From: Prevotellaceae bacterium UBA6974
Lineage (GTDB): Bacteria > Bacteroidota > Bacteroidia > Bacteroidales > Bacteroidaceae
Length of the DNA stretch: 5,275 bases
Direction: 5' to 3'
Assembly (NCBI GenBank): GCA_002450165.1
Contig: DJYQ01000019.1
Location: forward strand, 1 to 5,275
Positions 1 through 5,090 of this stretch are shown here, one piece after another; position 1 is the stretch's first letter, and every line of letters starts with the position of its first letter. The notes beneath the pieces are model-generated. The model did not search any database and had not been told where the DNA came from. It saw only the letters and a list, made by a program, of their open reading frames with translations. The position numbers and the translations under genes were made by a program.

Positions 1-22
1 CTACGCCTTTCCTACACCTTTC
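1..22. repeat. Tandem 11-bp direct repeat at end of gene
   Basis: Two adjacent 11-base units, CTACGCCTTTC (1-11) and CTACACCTTTC (12-22), differ at one base. The second unit contains the stop codon of the minus-strand hexapeptide gene (TAG, complement of 12-14). The first unit repeats that stop codon just downstream. The array begins at the window edge, so more copies could lie outside. A short slippage duplication is the simplest reading, but chance cannot be excluded. Confidence 0.45.
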
Positions 23-596
23 CTGAAATATATTCCTCGCTGGTACTGATGTTTTGGGTATTGGATGGGTCGGAGTCGGCCCTACGATACCAGTCGGAGT
101 ATTCGATGTAATGGCGTGCATAGGTCTTGTTCAGGTTTGTTGCCTGTTCGGGATCTACCTTTTTAATGAATTTTGCGGGAACGCCGCCCCAAAGCTCGCC
201 ATCTCCAATTCTGGTATTGCTTAGTACCAGTGCTCCGGCTGCAACAATGGCTCCGCATCCGACTACGGCATGATCAAGGACGGTCGCTCCCATTCCTATC
301 AGTGCTCCGTCGCATATCTCGCATCCGTGCAGTGTTACGGAGTGCCCAATGGTTACGTCGTCTCCCAAAATGCATGGTGCCTTGCCGTTGAGCGTATGGA
401 TACAGCTGTTATCCTGTATGTTAGTGCGGTTGCCAATTTTTATATAGTGGACATCTCCGCGGATGACAGCATTGAACCAGACGGTGCAGTCATCGCCCAT
501 CTGTACATCTCCTGCGATAATAGCTCCTTCGCTGAAGTAGCAGTGTTTTCCAAAACGTGGTGCAGGCATGCCTGCCAGTTTCTTGATAATTGCCAT
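12..596 (-). CDS. Gamma-class carbonic anhydrase-like hexapeptide-repeat protein (YrdA/PaaY/CamH type)
   Basis: A 194-residue left-handed beta-helix protein, close to the usual length of this family. Imperfect hexapeptide repeats ([LIV]-G-x-x motifs) run from about residue 17 to 140, followed by a C-terminal helix with RHYIEYSDWYRR. The three metal-binding histidines of gamma carbonic anhydrases are visible: H67 in QDNSCIHT, and H85 and H90 in IGHSVTLHG, with the family's 5-residue spacing between the last two. RGD (about 47-49) and the GMGA turn (101-104) are also typical. The acidic loop carrying the proton-shuttle glutamates of archaeal Cam is absent, as is common in the YrdA/PaaY group. 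Carbonic anhydrase activity is therefore plausible but not assured; some relatives are called acyltransferases or have no known substrate. The ATG at 596 is chosen because the two extra codons upstream would need a TTG start. No Shine-Dalgarno is seen. The last roughly 20 residues (SDPSNTQNISTSEEYI and onward) are a polar tail of no known role. It is divergent from the aminopeptidase gene. Confidence 0.9.
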   Translation of the reverse strand: MAIIKKLAGMPAPRFGKHCYFSEGAIIAGDVQMGDDCTVWFNAVIRGDVHYIKIGNRTNIQDNSCIHTLNGKAPCILGDDVTIGHSVTLHGCEICDGALIGMGATVLDHAVVGCGAIVAAGALVLSNTRIGDGELWGGVPAKFIKKVDPEQATNLNKTYARHYIEYSDWYRRADSDPSNTQNISTSEEYISGKV

Positions 597-617
597 TTCC
601 AATATAATATTTTAGTG

Positions 618-625
618 CAAAGATA
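618..625 (-). promoter_or_regulatory. Predicted -7 box for the gamma-CA-like gene
   Basis: Read on the minus strand this is TATCTTTG, a perfect match to the Bacteroides -7 consensus TAnnTTTG. It lies 21 bases before the ATG at 596, predicting a very short leader. No convincing TTTG is found 19-21 bases upstream; only a TTTTCC tract is nearby, so the -33 part is weak. The box is one arm of an inverted repeat with the box of the divergent gene. Confidence 0.6.
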
Positions 626-648
626 ATGCTTTTTTATTTGGAAAAGTC

Positions 649-656
649 TATCTTTG
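649..656 (+). promoter_or_regulatory. Predicted -7 box for the aminopeptidase gene
   Basis: TATCTTTG matches the TAnnTTTG consensus exactly and ends 19 bases before the ATG at 676, so the leader would be only a dozen or so bases long. At the expected -33 distance only AATG (625-628) is found, overlapping the last base of the divergent -7 box. The promoter is probably weak at -33 or helped by an activator. Confidence 0.6.
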
Positions 657-675
657 CCATACAAACAGATAAAAA

Positions 676-2334
676 ATGACGGTTGAGGATAAATTATTGG
701 CTGTACGTAGGTGGATGTGTGAGAATGGTGTTGGGGCACTGATAGTCCCCGCCGATGATCCGCATGGCGGTGAGTATTTGGCTGAGCATTGGCAATGCCG
801 CCGTTGGTTGACAGGGTTCACTGGTAGTGCAGGTGATGCTGTGGTGACCATGGACGATGCTCTGCTGTGGACTGATTCGCGATATTGGCTACAGGCTACG
901 GATCAGTTGGCTGGAACGGAATTCAGCCTAATGCGGATTGGACAGGACCAGGGCATTGAGGATTGGCTTGAGGAGCGTGGCTATGTGAATACTGACGAGA
1001 AACCGCATTTTGTCGTCCGTAGTTTTGAGGAACCGTTTGACAAAATATGGGTGGGGCGTCCGCCTTTGCCTTTGACCAAGGCATGGGTAATGCCGGTAGA
1101 ACTGGCTGGTGAGAGTGCAAGTTCCAAACTGTCTCGTCTGGTCGAATGGCTTGTTGAACAGGGTCGGGAGTCGGTTTTGATTTCGGACCTGGCCGAGGTG
1201 GCGTGGATGTTGAATATACGCGGTGAAGATATTGAATATAATCCGTTTGTTATTGCTTATCTGCAGGTTAAGGCCAAAGGTAGCCATAGGTTGTTCGTGA
1301 ATGGGTCTCAGGTAGATGGTATCAGGGACTATCTGTCATCCCTGTGCGTAGATATTGTTCCTTATGAACAGGCTCCTTCCATGTCGGTGTGTCTGGACTG
1401 TAATCCAATAAGGGAATGGAAGTCAGTCAAAAATAGGGTTGAGCAGGAGGGCTTTCGTCAGGCTCATATTCGTGATGGTGTGGCAATGGTGAGATTCTTG
1501 TGTTGGTTGGATTCTGTTGATTATGTAACGGAAATGGGCGTGGTGGCTAAACTGACTGAGTTGCGTGCTGAACAGCCTGGATTTCTGGGCTTGTGTTTCG
1601 GGACGATTGCAGGTTATTGTGCTCATGGTGCAATGGTGCATTATGAGGTTACAGAGAAAACGGATGTCGAGATTAAAAGGGAGGGATTGCTGTTGATTGA
1701 TTCTGGGGCGCATTATTGTTCTGCCGACCAAGGTTTTGCCGGAACTACGGATATTACGCGGACTTTGGCAATGGGAAATCCTTCTACTGAGGAAAAATGT
1801 GTTTATACTTTGGTTCTGAAAGGCCATTTGCAACTGCAGCATGCGGTGTTCCCTGTAGGCACTACAGGCTTGCAACTGGATACGTTTGCCAGGGCCGCTA
1901 TGTGGAGGGCTGGTTATGATTTCGGTCATGGTACGGGTCATGGAGTGGGGCACGTACTGGGCGTACATGAGGGACCAGTCCAGATTCGCAGAAATTGTAG
2001 GGCGGATACGGTAGTGCCTGTTTGTGAGGGAAATGTCATTACGGATGAGCCTGGCGTGTATGTTGAGGGCAAATTCGGTGTACGTATTGAAAACGCCTTG
2101 TTGTGTGTGAATGGTATGGATACCGATTTCGGCTCTTTCCTGAAATTTGAACCTTTGACTCTTTGTCCTTATGACCGTAGATTGATAATATGGGATATGC
2201 TGACAGATGAGGAACTGGGCTGGATTGATGAATATAATGAGAGGGTCAGGGAGGTAATCTTGCCTTTGTTGAAGGATGATGGGGAGCGTGAATGGCTTCT
2301 GAGTGCAACGGAAAAGTGTAAAAATGATGTGTGA
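676..2334 (+). CDS. Xaa-Pro aminopeptidase (aminopeptidase P, peptidase family M24B)
   Basis: A 552-residue cytoplasmic metallopeptidase predicted to remove N-terminal residues preceding proline. It has the three-domain layout of the XPNPEP1-like group: a creatinase N-terminal domain (about 5-130, with GFTGSAG at 47-53 and WTDSRYWLQ at 65-73), a second such domain (about 150-250), the pita-bread catalytic domain (about 256-478) and a C-terminal M24 extension (about 485-548). Predicted metal ligands are D342 (IDSGAHY), D359 (GTTDITRT), H422 (GHGTGHGVGH), E458 (TDEPGVY) and E472 (RIENALL). H322, H418 and H431 match further active-site histidines. Two oddities: the two aspartates are 17 residues apart instead of the family's 11, and the protein is about 40 residues shorter than Bacteroides relatives as I recall them, the loss lying in the two N-terminal domains. 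All ligands are kept, so it is probably active. The start is the first ATG after the predicted promoter. No Shine-Dalgarno is seen, and no clear terminator follows. Confidence 0.93.
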   Translation: MTVEDKLLAVRRWMCENGVGALIVPADDPHGGEYLAEHWQCRRWLTGFTGSAGDAVVTMDDALLWTDSRYWLQATDQLAGTEFSLMRIGQDQGIEDWLEERGYVNTDEKPHFVVRSFEEPFDKIWVGRPPLPLTKAWVMPVELAGESASSKLSRLVEWLVEQGRESVLISDLAEVAWMLNIRGEDIEYNPFVIAYLQVKAKGSHRLFVNGSQVDGIRDYLSSLCVDIVPYEQAPSMSVCLDCNPIREWKSVKNRVEQEGFRQAHIRDGVAMVRFLCWLDSVDYVTEMGVVAKLTELRAEQPGFLGLCFGTIAGYCAHGAMVHYEVTEKTDVEIKREGLLLIDSGAHYCSADQGFAGTTDITRTLAMGNPSTEEKCVYTLVLKGHLQLQHAVFPVGTTGLQLDTFARAAMWRAGYDFGHGTGHGVGHVLGVHEGPVQIRRNCRADTVVPVCEGNVITDEPGVYVEGKFGVRIENALLCVNGMDTDFGSFLKFEPLTLCPYDRRLIIWDMLTDEELGWIDEYNERVREVILPLLKDDGEREWLLSATEKCKNDV

Positions 2335-2371
2335 GGGCAATAATTTGTCTGATAGTGCTATATTGTATGTA

Positions 2372-2388
2372 TAATTTTGTTATCTTTG
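2372..2388 (+). promoter_or_regulatory. Predicted mdh promoter region with two tandem -7 boxes
   Basis: TAATTTTG (2372-2379) and TATCTTTG (2381-2388) both fit TAnnTTTG, one base apart. Neither has a good TTTG at 19-21 bases upstream; TTG at 2363-2365 is 15 bases from the second box and TTTG at 2344-2347 is 24 bases from the first. The second box would give a leader of roughly 35 bases, very A/T-rich, with a weak 6-bp dyad at 2396-2410. Which box is used cannot be decided from sequence. Confidence 0.5.
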
Positions 2389-2430
2389 TTCGGTAATTAT
2401 TTTTAATAATCAAATAAAATATTGAAAACG

Positions 2431-3423
2431 ATGAAATTCTTAACAGACGAGAAACTTGTGATTGTCGGTGCCGGTGGTATGATTGGTTCTAACATGGTGC
2501 AGTCGGTGCTGATGTTGGGTCTGACTCCTAACATTTGCTTGTATGATATCTATGAGCCTGGTGTTCATGGCGTTTATGACGAGATGTGTCATTGTGCTTT
2601 CCCTGGCGCTAACTTGTCTTATACCGTGGATGCCGCTGAGGCTTTTACGGGTGCGAAGTATATTATCAGTTCGGGCGGCGCTCCGCGAAAGGAGGGTATG
2701 ACGCGTGAGGACCTTTTGAAGGGAAATTGTCAGATTGCGGCTGACTTTGGTGAGAATATTAAGAAGTATTGCCCTGATGTCAAGCATGTTGTGGTTATCT
2801 TTAACCCAGCTGATGTTACTGCGTTGACAGCGCTGATTCATTCTGGACTGAAGCCAAATCAGCTGACATCACTGGCAGCTTTGGATTCAACTCGTCTGCA
2901 ACAGCAGTTGGCTCTGGAGTTTGGCGTTCAGCAGGATAAGGTTACTGATGCTTGGACCTATGGCGGCCATGGTGAGCAGATGGCTGTATTTGCTTCGAAG
3001 GCAAAGATTGACGGCAAACCATTGTGTGAGTTGTCATTGAGCGCAGAGCGTTGGGCTGAGATTAAGCATATGACAACACAGGGTGGCAGCAATATTATCA
3101 AGTTGCGTGGCCGTAGCTCTTTCCAAAGTCCTGCTTATCAGGCAGTGAAGATGATAGAGGGCGCTATGGGAGGTGAGCCTTTCACGTGGCCTGCAGGTTG
3201 TTATGTAAACTGTGAAAAGTGTGGTATGAAGAATGTAATGATGGCTATGCCGACGGTTATTGATAAGAATGGAGTGCGCTTCACTGCTCCTCAGGGTACA
3301 GAGGAGGAGATGGCTGCTCTGCAGAAGTCGTATGAGCATTTGCAGGCTATGCGTGATGAGATTATCAGCCTGGGAATCATTCCTGCCGTTGCTGACTGGA
3401 AGAAGGATAATCCTAATTTGTAA
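2431..3423 (+). CDS. mdh: NAD-dependent malate dehydrogenase
   Basis: A 330-residue enzyme of the lactate/malate dehydrogenase superfamily that interconverts malate and oxaloacetate with NAD(H) in the cytoplasm. In anaerobic Bacteroidales it works mainly in the reductive direction toward fumarate and succinate. The Rossmann fold starts with VGAGGMIG (12-19), and D39 in LYDI is placed to bind the NAD ribose. The mobile-loop substrate arginines are R86 and R92 in APRKEGMTRED. N125 lies in FNPAD, and D152 and R155 in LDSTR. The catalytic histidine is H180 in YGGHGEQM, forming the D152-H180 pair. Length and sequence match the malate dehydrogenase type seen across Bacteroides and Prevotella (N-terminus of the M-x-FLTxEKLVIVGA form). 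The ATG at 2431 is preferred to an in-frame TTG at 2422 because it gives this standard N-terminus. No Shine-Dalgarno is seen. The gene is flanked by its own promoter region and a strong terminator, so it is probably monocistronic. Confidence 0.96.
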   Translation: MKFLTDEKLVIVGAGGMIGSNMVQSVLMLGLTPNICLYDIYEPGVHGVYDEMCHCAFPGANLSYTVDAAEAFTGAKYIISSGGAPRKEGMTREDLLKGNCQIAADFGENIKKYCPDVKHVVVIFNPADVTALTALIHSGLKPNQLTSLAALDSTRLQQQLALEFGVQQDKVTDAWTYGGHGEQMAVFASKAKIDGKPLCELSLSAERWAEIKHMTTQGGSNIIKLRGRSSFQSPAYQAVKMIEGAMGGEPFTWPAGCYVNCEKCGMKNVMMAMPTVIDKNGVRFTAPQGTEEEMAALQKSYEHLQAMRDEIISLGIIPAVADWKKDNPNL

Positions 3424-3453
3424 GGGTTGGTTTGTTACCTTAATTATATTGTT

Positions 3454-3482
3454 GGCTGCGGCAGGTGCTGCGGCCTTTTTTT
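3454..3482 (+). terminator. Intrinsic terminator of mdh
   Basis: A 9-bp G/C-rich stem pairs GGCTGCGGC (3454-3462) with GCTGCGGCC (3467-3475), including two G-U pairs, around the tetraloop AGGT (3463-3466). Seven T bases follow at once (3476-3482). This is a textbook Rho-independent terminator 30 bases after the mdh stop, and it separates mdh from the rpsU promoter just downstream. Confidence 0.92.
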
Positions 3483-3504
3483 GTGCAAAAAAAACGTGAA
3501 ATGT

Positions 3505-3535
3505 TTTGTCACCTAATAAAAAGGTCGTACCTTTG
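3505..3535 (+). promoter_or_regulatory. rpsU promoter (Bacteroides -33/-7 type)
   Basis: TTTG at 3505-3508 and TACCTTTG at 3528-3535 are separated by 19 bases, an excellent match to the Bacteroides primary-sigma promoter. The -33 box sits in AAATGTTTTG (3499-3508), identical to that of the tRNA promoter downstream. GTGA (3496-3499) and TCAC (3509-3512) form a small dyad around the -33 box. The start site would fall near 3540-3545, giving a leader of about 50 bases. Confidence 0.85.
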
Positions 3536-3538
3536 CGC

Positions 3539-3557
3539 CGCAAAAGTGACTTTTGTG
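3539..3557 (+). promoter_or_regulatory. Palindrome / hairpin at the 5' end of the rpsU mRNA
   Basis: CAAAAGT (3541-3547) and ACTTTTG (3549-3555) are perfect inverted arms around one base. In RNA this could fold as CAAAAG-UGA-CUUUUG, extended by a G-U and a C-G pair to 8 bp. It lies at or directly after the predicted start site. The left part GCAAA (3540-3544) can alternatively pair with TTTGC of the -7 box (3532-3536) at the DNA level. It could be an operator, a 5'-end stabilising hairpin, or a site for autoregulation; the sequence alone does not choose. Confidence 0.5.
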
Positions 3558-3590
3558 CTGAAATAATTAACATTCAAACCATTTAAAACA

Positions 3591-3782
3591 ATGATTGTAG
3601 TACCTGTAAAAGAGGGTGAAAACATCGAACGTGCTTTGAAAAAGTTTAAGCGTAAGTTTGAGAAGACTGGTATTGTCAAGGAGCTGCGTGCACGCCAGCA
3701 GTTTGACAAGCCGTCGGTTAAGAATCGTCTGAAGATGGAGCGTGCTATCTATGTGCAGCAGCTTCAGCGCGTTGAGGATTGA
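3591..3782 (+). CDS. rpsU: 30S ribosomal protein bS21
   Basis: A 63-residue, strongly basic protein with the bS21 signature: MIVVPVKEGENIERALKKF at the start, then the KRKFEKTG and KELRARQQFDKPS segments and a basic helix ending in RVED. The length is normal for the family in Bacteroidetes. bS21 sits on the small-subunit platform beside the 3' end of 16S rRNA. In Flavobacterium johnsoniae, bS21 together with bS18 and bS6 is known to cover the anti-Shine-Dalgarno. The leader bases before this ATG (CATTTAAAACA) are A-rich and contain no Shine-Dalgarno. This is notable because many Bacteroidetes place a strong one in front of rpsU or the bS18 gene. No terminator is visible after the stop, so transcripts may run on into the recombinase and hpf genes. 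Confidence 0.97.
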   Translation: MIVVPVKEGENIERALKKFKRKFEKTGIVKELRARQQFDKPSVKNRLKMERAIYVQQLQRVED

Positions 3783-3823
3783 TTCCTTGACTGCGGGAAA
3801 AAGTAAAAGAAGTTAAATTTTTA

Positions 3824-3863
3824 GGCTATTGCTTGCATAAGCCATAGAAATTGTCTATCTTTA
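3824..3863 (+). promoter_or_regulatory. Possible weak promoter and dyad upstream of the recombinase gene
   Basis: CTTG (3832-3835) lies 20 bases before TATCTTTA (3856-3863), which differs from TAnnTTTG only in its last base. The -33-like part lies within a 20-base imperfect dyad at 3824-3843 (outer arms GGCT/AGCC and inner arms TGC/GCA, two mismatched pairs between them and a TT centre). No T-run follows the dyad, so it is not an obvious terminator. If used, the start site would be about 20-25 bases before the ATG. Read-through from rpsU is an alternative source of transcription. Confidence 0.4.
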
Positions 3864-3892
3864 TACTCCGAAAAAGCATACGAGGAATCGTA

Positions 3893-4786
3893 ATGGATAC
3901 TTGGTTGGAGGATTTCGTGGCATACTTGCGGTATGAACGCAATTACAGCGAATATACCATAGGGTCTTATCACGACAGTTTGAAGGCGTTTGGGCTGTTT
4001 ATGAAATCCTTGGACTCGGAACTTGATTGGGAGCATGTTACGTCGGATGTAATCCGTGACTGGGTTGTTTGTCTTATGGACAAGGGTATAACTTCGTCGG
4101 GTGTGTGTCCGAGGTTGAGCGCAGTTAAGAGTTTTTATCGTTTCCTCTTAAGGAGGGGATTGGTAAAGTCGGATCCTGCGTATATCGTGCAGGCTCCCAA
4201 GAAGGCAAAGGTCTTGCCTTATTTTATAAAGGAGAAGGATATGGGGCGTCTGTTGGATGATGTCGTGTTTCCGGATACTTATGAAGGAAGGCGCAACCGC
4301 TTGATTGTGATAATGCTGTATTCCACGGGTATTCGTGCGTCGGAATTGACGGGCATTGATATTGACGATGTCGATATGGATGATTGTTCGTTAAAGGTTA
4401 CGGGTAAACGTAGGAAGCAGCGTGTAATTCCTTTTGGCAGTGAGTTGAAACGGACACTGGAAGAGTATCTTCCTTTGCTCGGGACTGTCAGGAAATGTAA
4501 TGGCGAAAGGGCTCTGTTCCTAAGCTTGCATACCGGTAAAAGGATATCGTACGGCATGGTGAGGCTGATTGTGAGGGATGCCTTGAAACTGGTGACAAGT
4601 CAGAAAAAAATCAGTCCGCATGTCTTGAGGCACAGCTTTGCCACCTCGATGCTGAATAATGATGCTGATTTGCAGTCCGTGAAGGAGTTGTTGGGGCATG
4701 AAAAGTTGTCAACGACGTCGATTTATGTCCATACATCCTTCGAGGAATTGAAAAAAATGTATAACCAGGCTCATCCAAGAGCCTAA
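3893..4786 (+). CDS. xerC: Tyrosine recombinase, XerC/XerD-like
   Basis: A 297-residue site-specific recombinase, the normal length for chromosomal XerC/XerD, which resolve chromosome dimers at dif with FtsK. It has an N-terminal SAM-like core-binding domain (about 1-90) and a C-terminal catalytic domain (about 105-297). All catalytic residues are present: R148 in TGIRASEL, K172 in VTGKRRK, H243 and R246 in SPHVLRHSFA, H269 in LLGHE, and nucleophile Y278 in TTSIYVH. The C-terminus NQAHPRA is typical of housekeeping Xer proteins. The ATG at 3893 is chosen over an in-frame TTG at 3851 because it restores the standard N-terminus; a modest GAGG (3882-3885) stands 7 bases before it. It lies 110 bases after rpsU and 14 before hpf, an arrangement I recall from many Bacteroidetes genomes. 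That placement argues for a core gene, not a mobile integrase. Whether it acts as XerC or XerD cannot be settled here. Confidence 0.9.
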   Translation: MDTWLEDFVAYLRYERNYSEYTIGSYHDSLKAFGLFMKSLDSELDWEHVTSDVIRDWVVCLMDKGITSSGVCPRLSAVKSFYRFLLRRGLVKSDPAYIVQAPKKAKVLPYFIKEKDMGRLLDDVVFPDTYEGRRNRLIVIMLYSTGIRASELTGIDIDDVDMDDCSLKVTGKRRKQRVIPFGSELKRTLEEYLPLLGTVRKCNGERALFLSLHTGKRISYGMVRLIVRDALKLVTSQKKISPHVLRHSFATSMLNNDADLQSVKELLGHEKLSTTSIYVHTSFEELKKMYNQAHPRA

Positions 4787-4790
4787 AAAC

Positions 4791-4795
4791 GGAGG
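4791..4795 (+). promoter_or_regulatory. Strong Shine-Dalgarno of hpf
   Basis: GGAGG ends 5 bases before the ATG at 4801, in the recombinase-hpf gap. It is fully complementary to CCUCC of the 16S anti-Shine-Dalgarno at good spacing. None of the genes for the hexapeptide protein, the aminopeptidase, malate dehydrogenase or bS21 in this window has anything comparable, so it stands out. Confidence 0.85.
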
Positions 4796-4800
4796 AAATT

Positions 4801-5088
4801 ATGGATATTAAGATTCAGGCGATTCACTTCGAGGCAACAGAGAAGTTGCAGGATTTTATCCAGAAGAAGGTAGGTAAACTGGCGCGCTTTGATAGCGAAA
4901 TAGGAAAGGTTGAGGTGTCATTGAAAGTCGTAAAACCCGAGTCGGCATTGAATAAGGAGGTTGATATCAGGGTGTATGTCAAGGGTAGGACATTGTTTGC
5001 TTCCGAGACATGCGACACGTTTGAAGAGGCAATTGATAAATCGTGTGAAATACTGGCTCGCCAGATAGAAAAGCACAAAAATAAATGA
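4801..5088 (+). CDS. hpf: Short ribosome hibernation promoting factor (HPF/RaiA/YfiA family)
   Basis: A 95-residue protein covering only the N-terminal S30Ae domain of the family (beta-alpha-beta-beta-beta-alpha). It starts with MDIKIQAIHFEATEKLQDFI, has the central strands VEVSLKVV, VDIRVYVKG and TLFASET, and ends with the helix FEEAIDKSCEILARQIEKHK. It lacks the C-terminal dimerisation domain of long HPF, so it is the short form (about 95-115 residues). Such proteins bind the decoding region of the 30S subunit in stationary phase or stress and stop translation. The long form would be about twice this length, and nothing suggests truncation because the short form's end is intact. The ATG is fixed by the GGAGG five bases upstream. 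The gene is probably co-transcribed with the recombinase. No T-tract terminator follows; instead two inverted repeats fill the gap to tRNA-Tyr. Confidence 0.94.
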   Translation: MDIKIQAIHFEATEKLQDFIQKKVGKLARFDSEIGKVEVSLKVVKPESALNKEVDIRVYVKGRTLFASETCDTFEEAIDKSCEILARQIEKHKNK

Positions 5089-5090
5089 AA

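Noticed and set aside
173..626. Overlapping plus-strand frames of 72 and 118 codons opposite the gamma-CA-like gene
   Set aside because: Both are antisense to a gene with intact hexapeptide repeats and metal histidines, and their translations show no recognisable domain.
1921..1950. GGTCATGG direct repeat in the aminopeptidase gene
   Set aside because: It simply encodes the conserved GHGTGHG active-site motif.
1423..2340. Long minus-strand reading frame (305 codons) opposite the aminopeptidase gene
   Set aside because: It lies entirely antisense to a gene with clear catalytic motifs, its translation resembles no family I know, and it has no promoter or start signal of its own.
2335..2400. 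Terminator after the aminopeptidase gene
   Set aside because: I found no stable stem followed by a T-run in this A/T-rich gap; the T-rich stretches belong to the mdh promoter boxes.
2396..2410. A/T-only hairpin in the mdh leader
   Set aside because: ATTATT/AATAAT with a 3-base loop is too weak, and such dyads are expected by chance in A/T-rich leaders.
3260..3499. Plus-strand frame of 79 codons with a hydrophobic, alanine-rich end
   Set aside because: Most of it overlaps mdh in another frame, and its hydrophobic end is simply the terminator stem and T-run translated. It has no start signals.
3034..3573. Minus-strand frame of 179 codons across the end of mdh, the terminator and the rpsU promoter
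   Set aside because: It crosses a strong terminator and a promoter and has a low-complexity, coding-unlike translation. It is a shadow of mdh.
3783..3892. Terminator between rpsU and the recombinase gene
   Set aside because: The only dyad (3824-3843) has a too-small loop, two internal mismatches and no following T-run on the plus strand.
3893..4786. Recombinase gene as the integrase of a mobile element with an attachment site at the nearby tRNAs
   Set aside because: Length and C-terminus fit housekeeping Xer proteins. It sits between rpsU and hpf, and there are no cargo genes, direct repeats of the tRNA end, or composition shifts. The tRNA lies beyond hpf, not next to the integrase.
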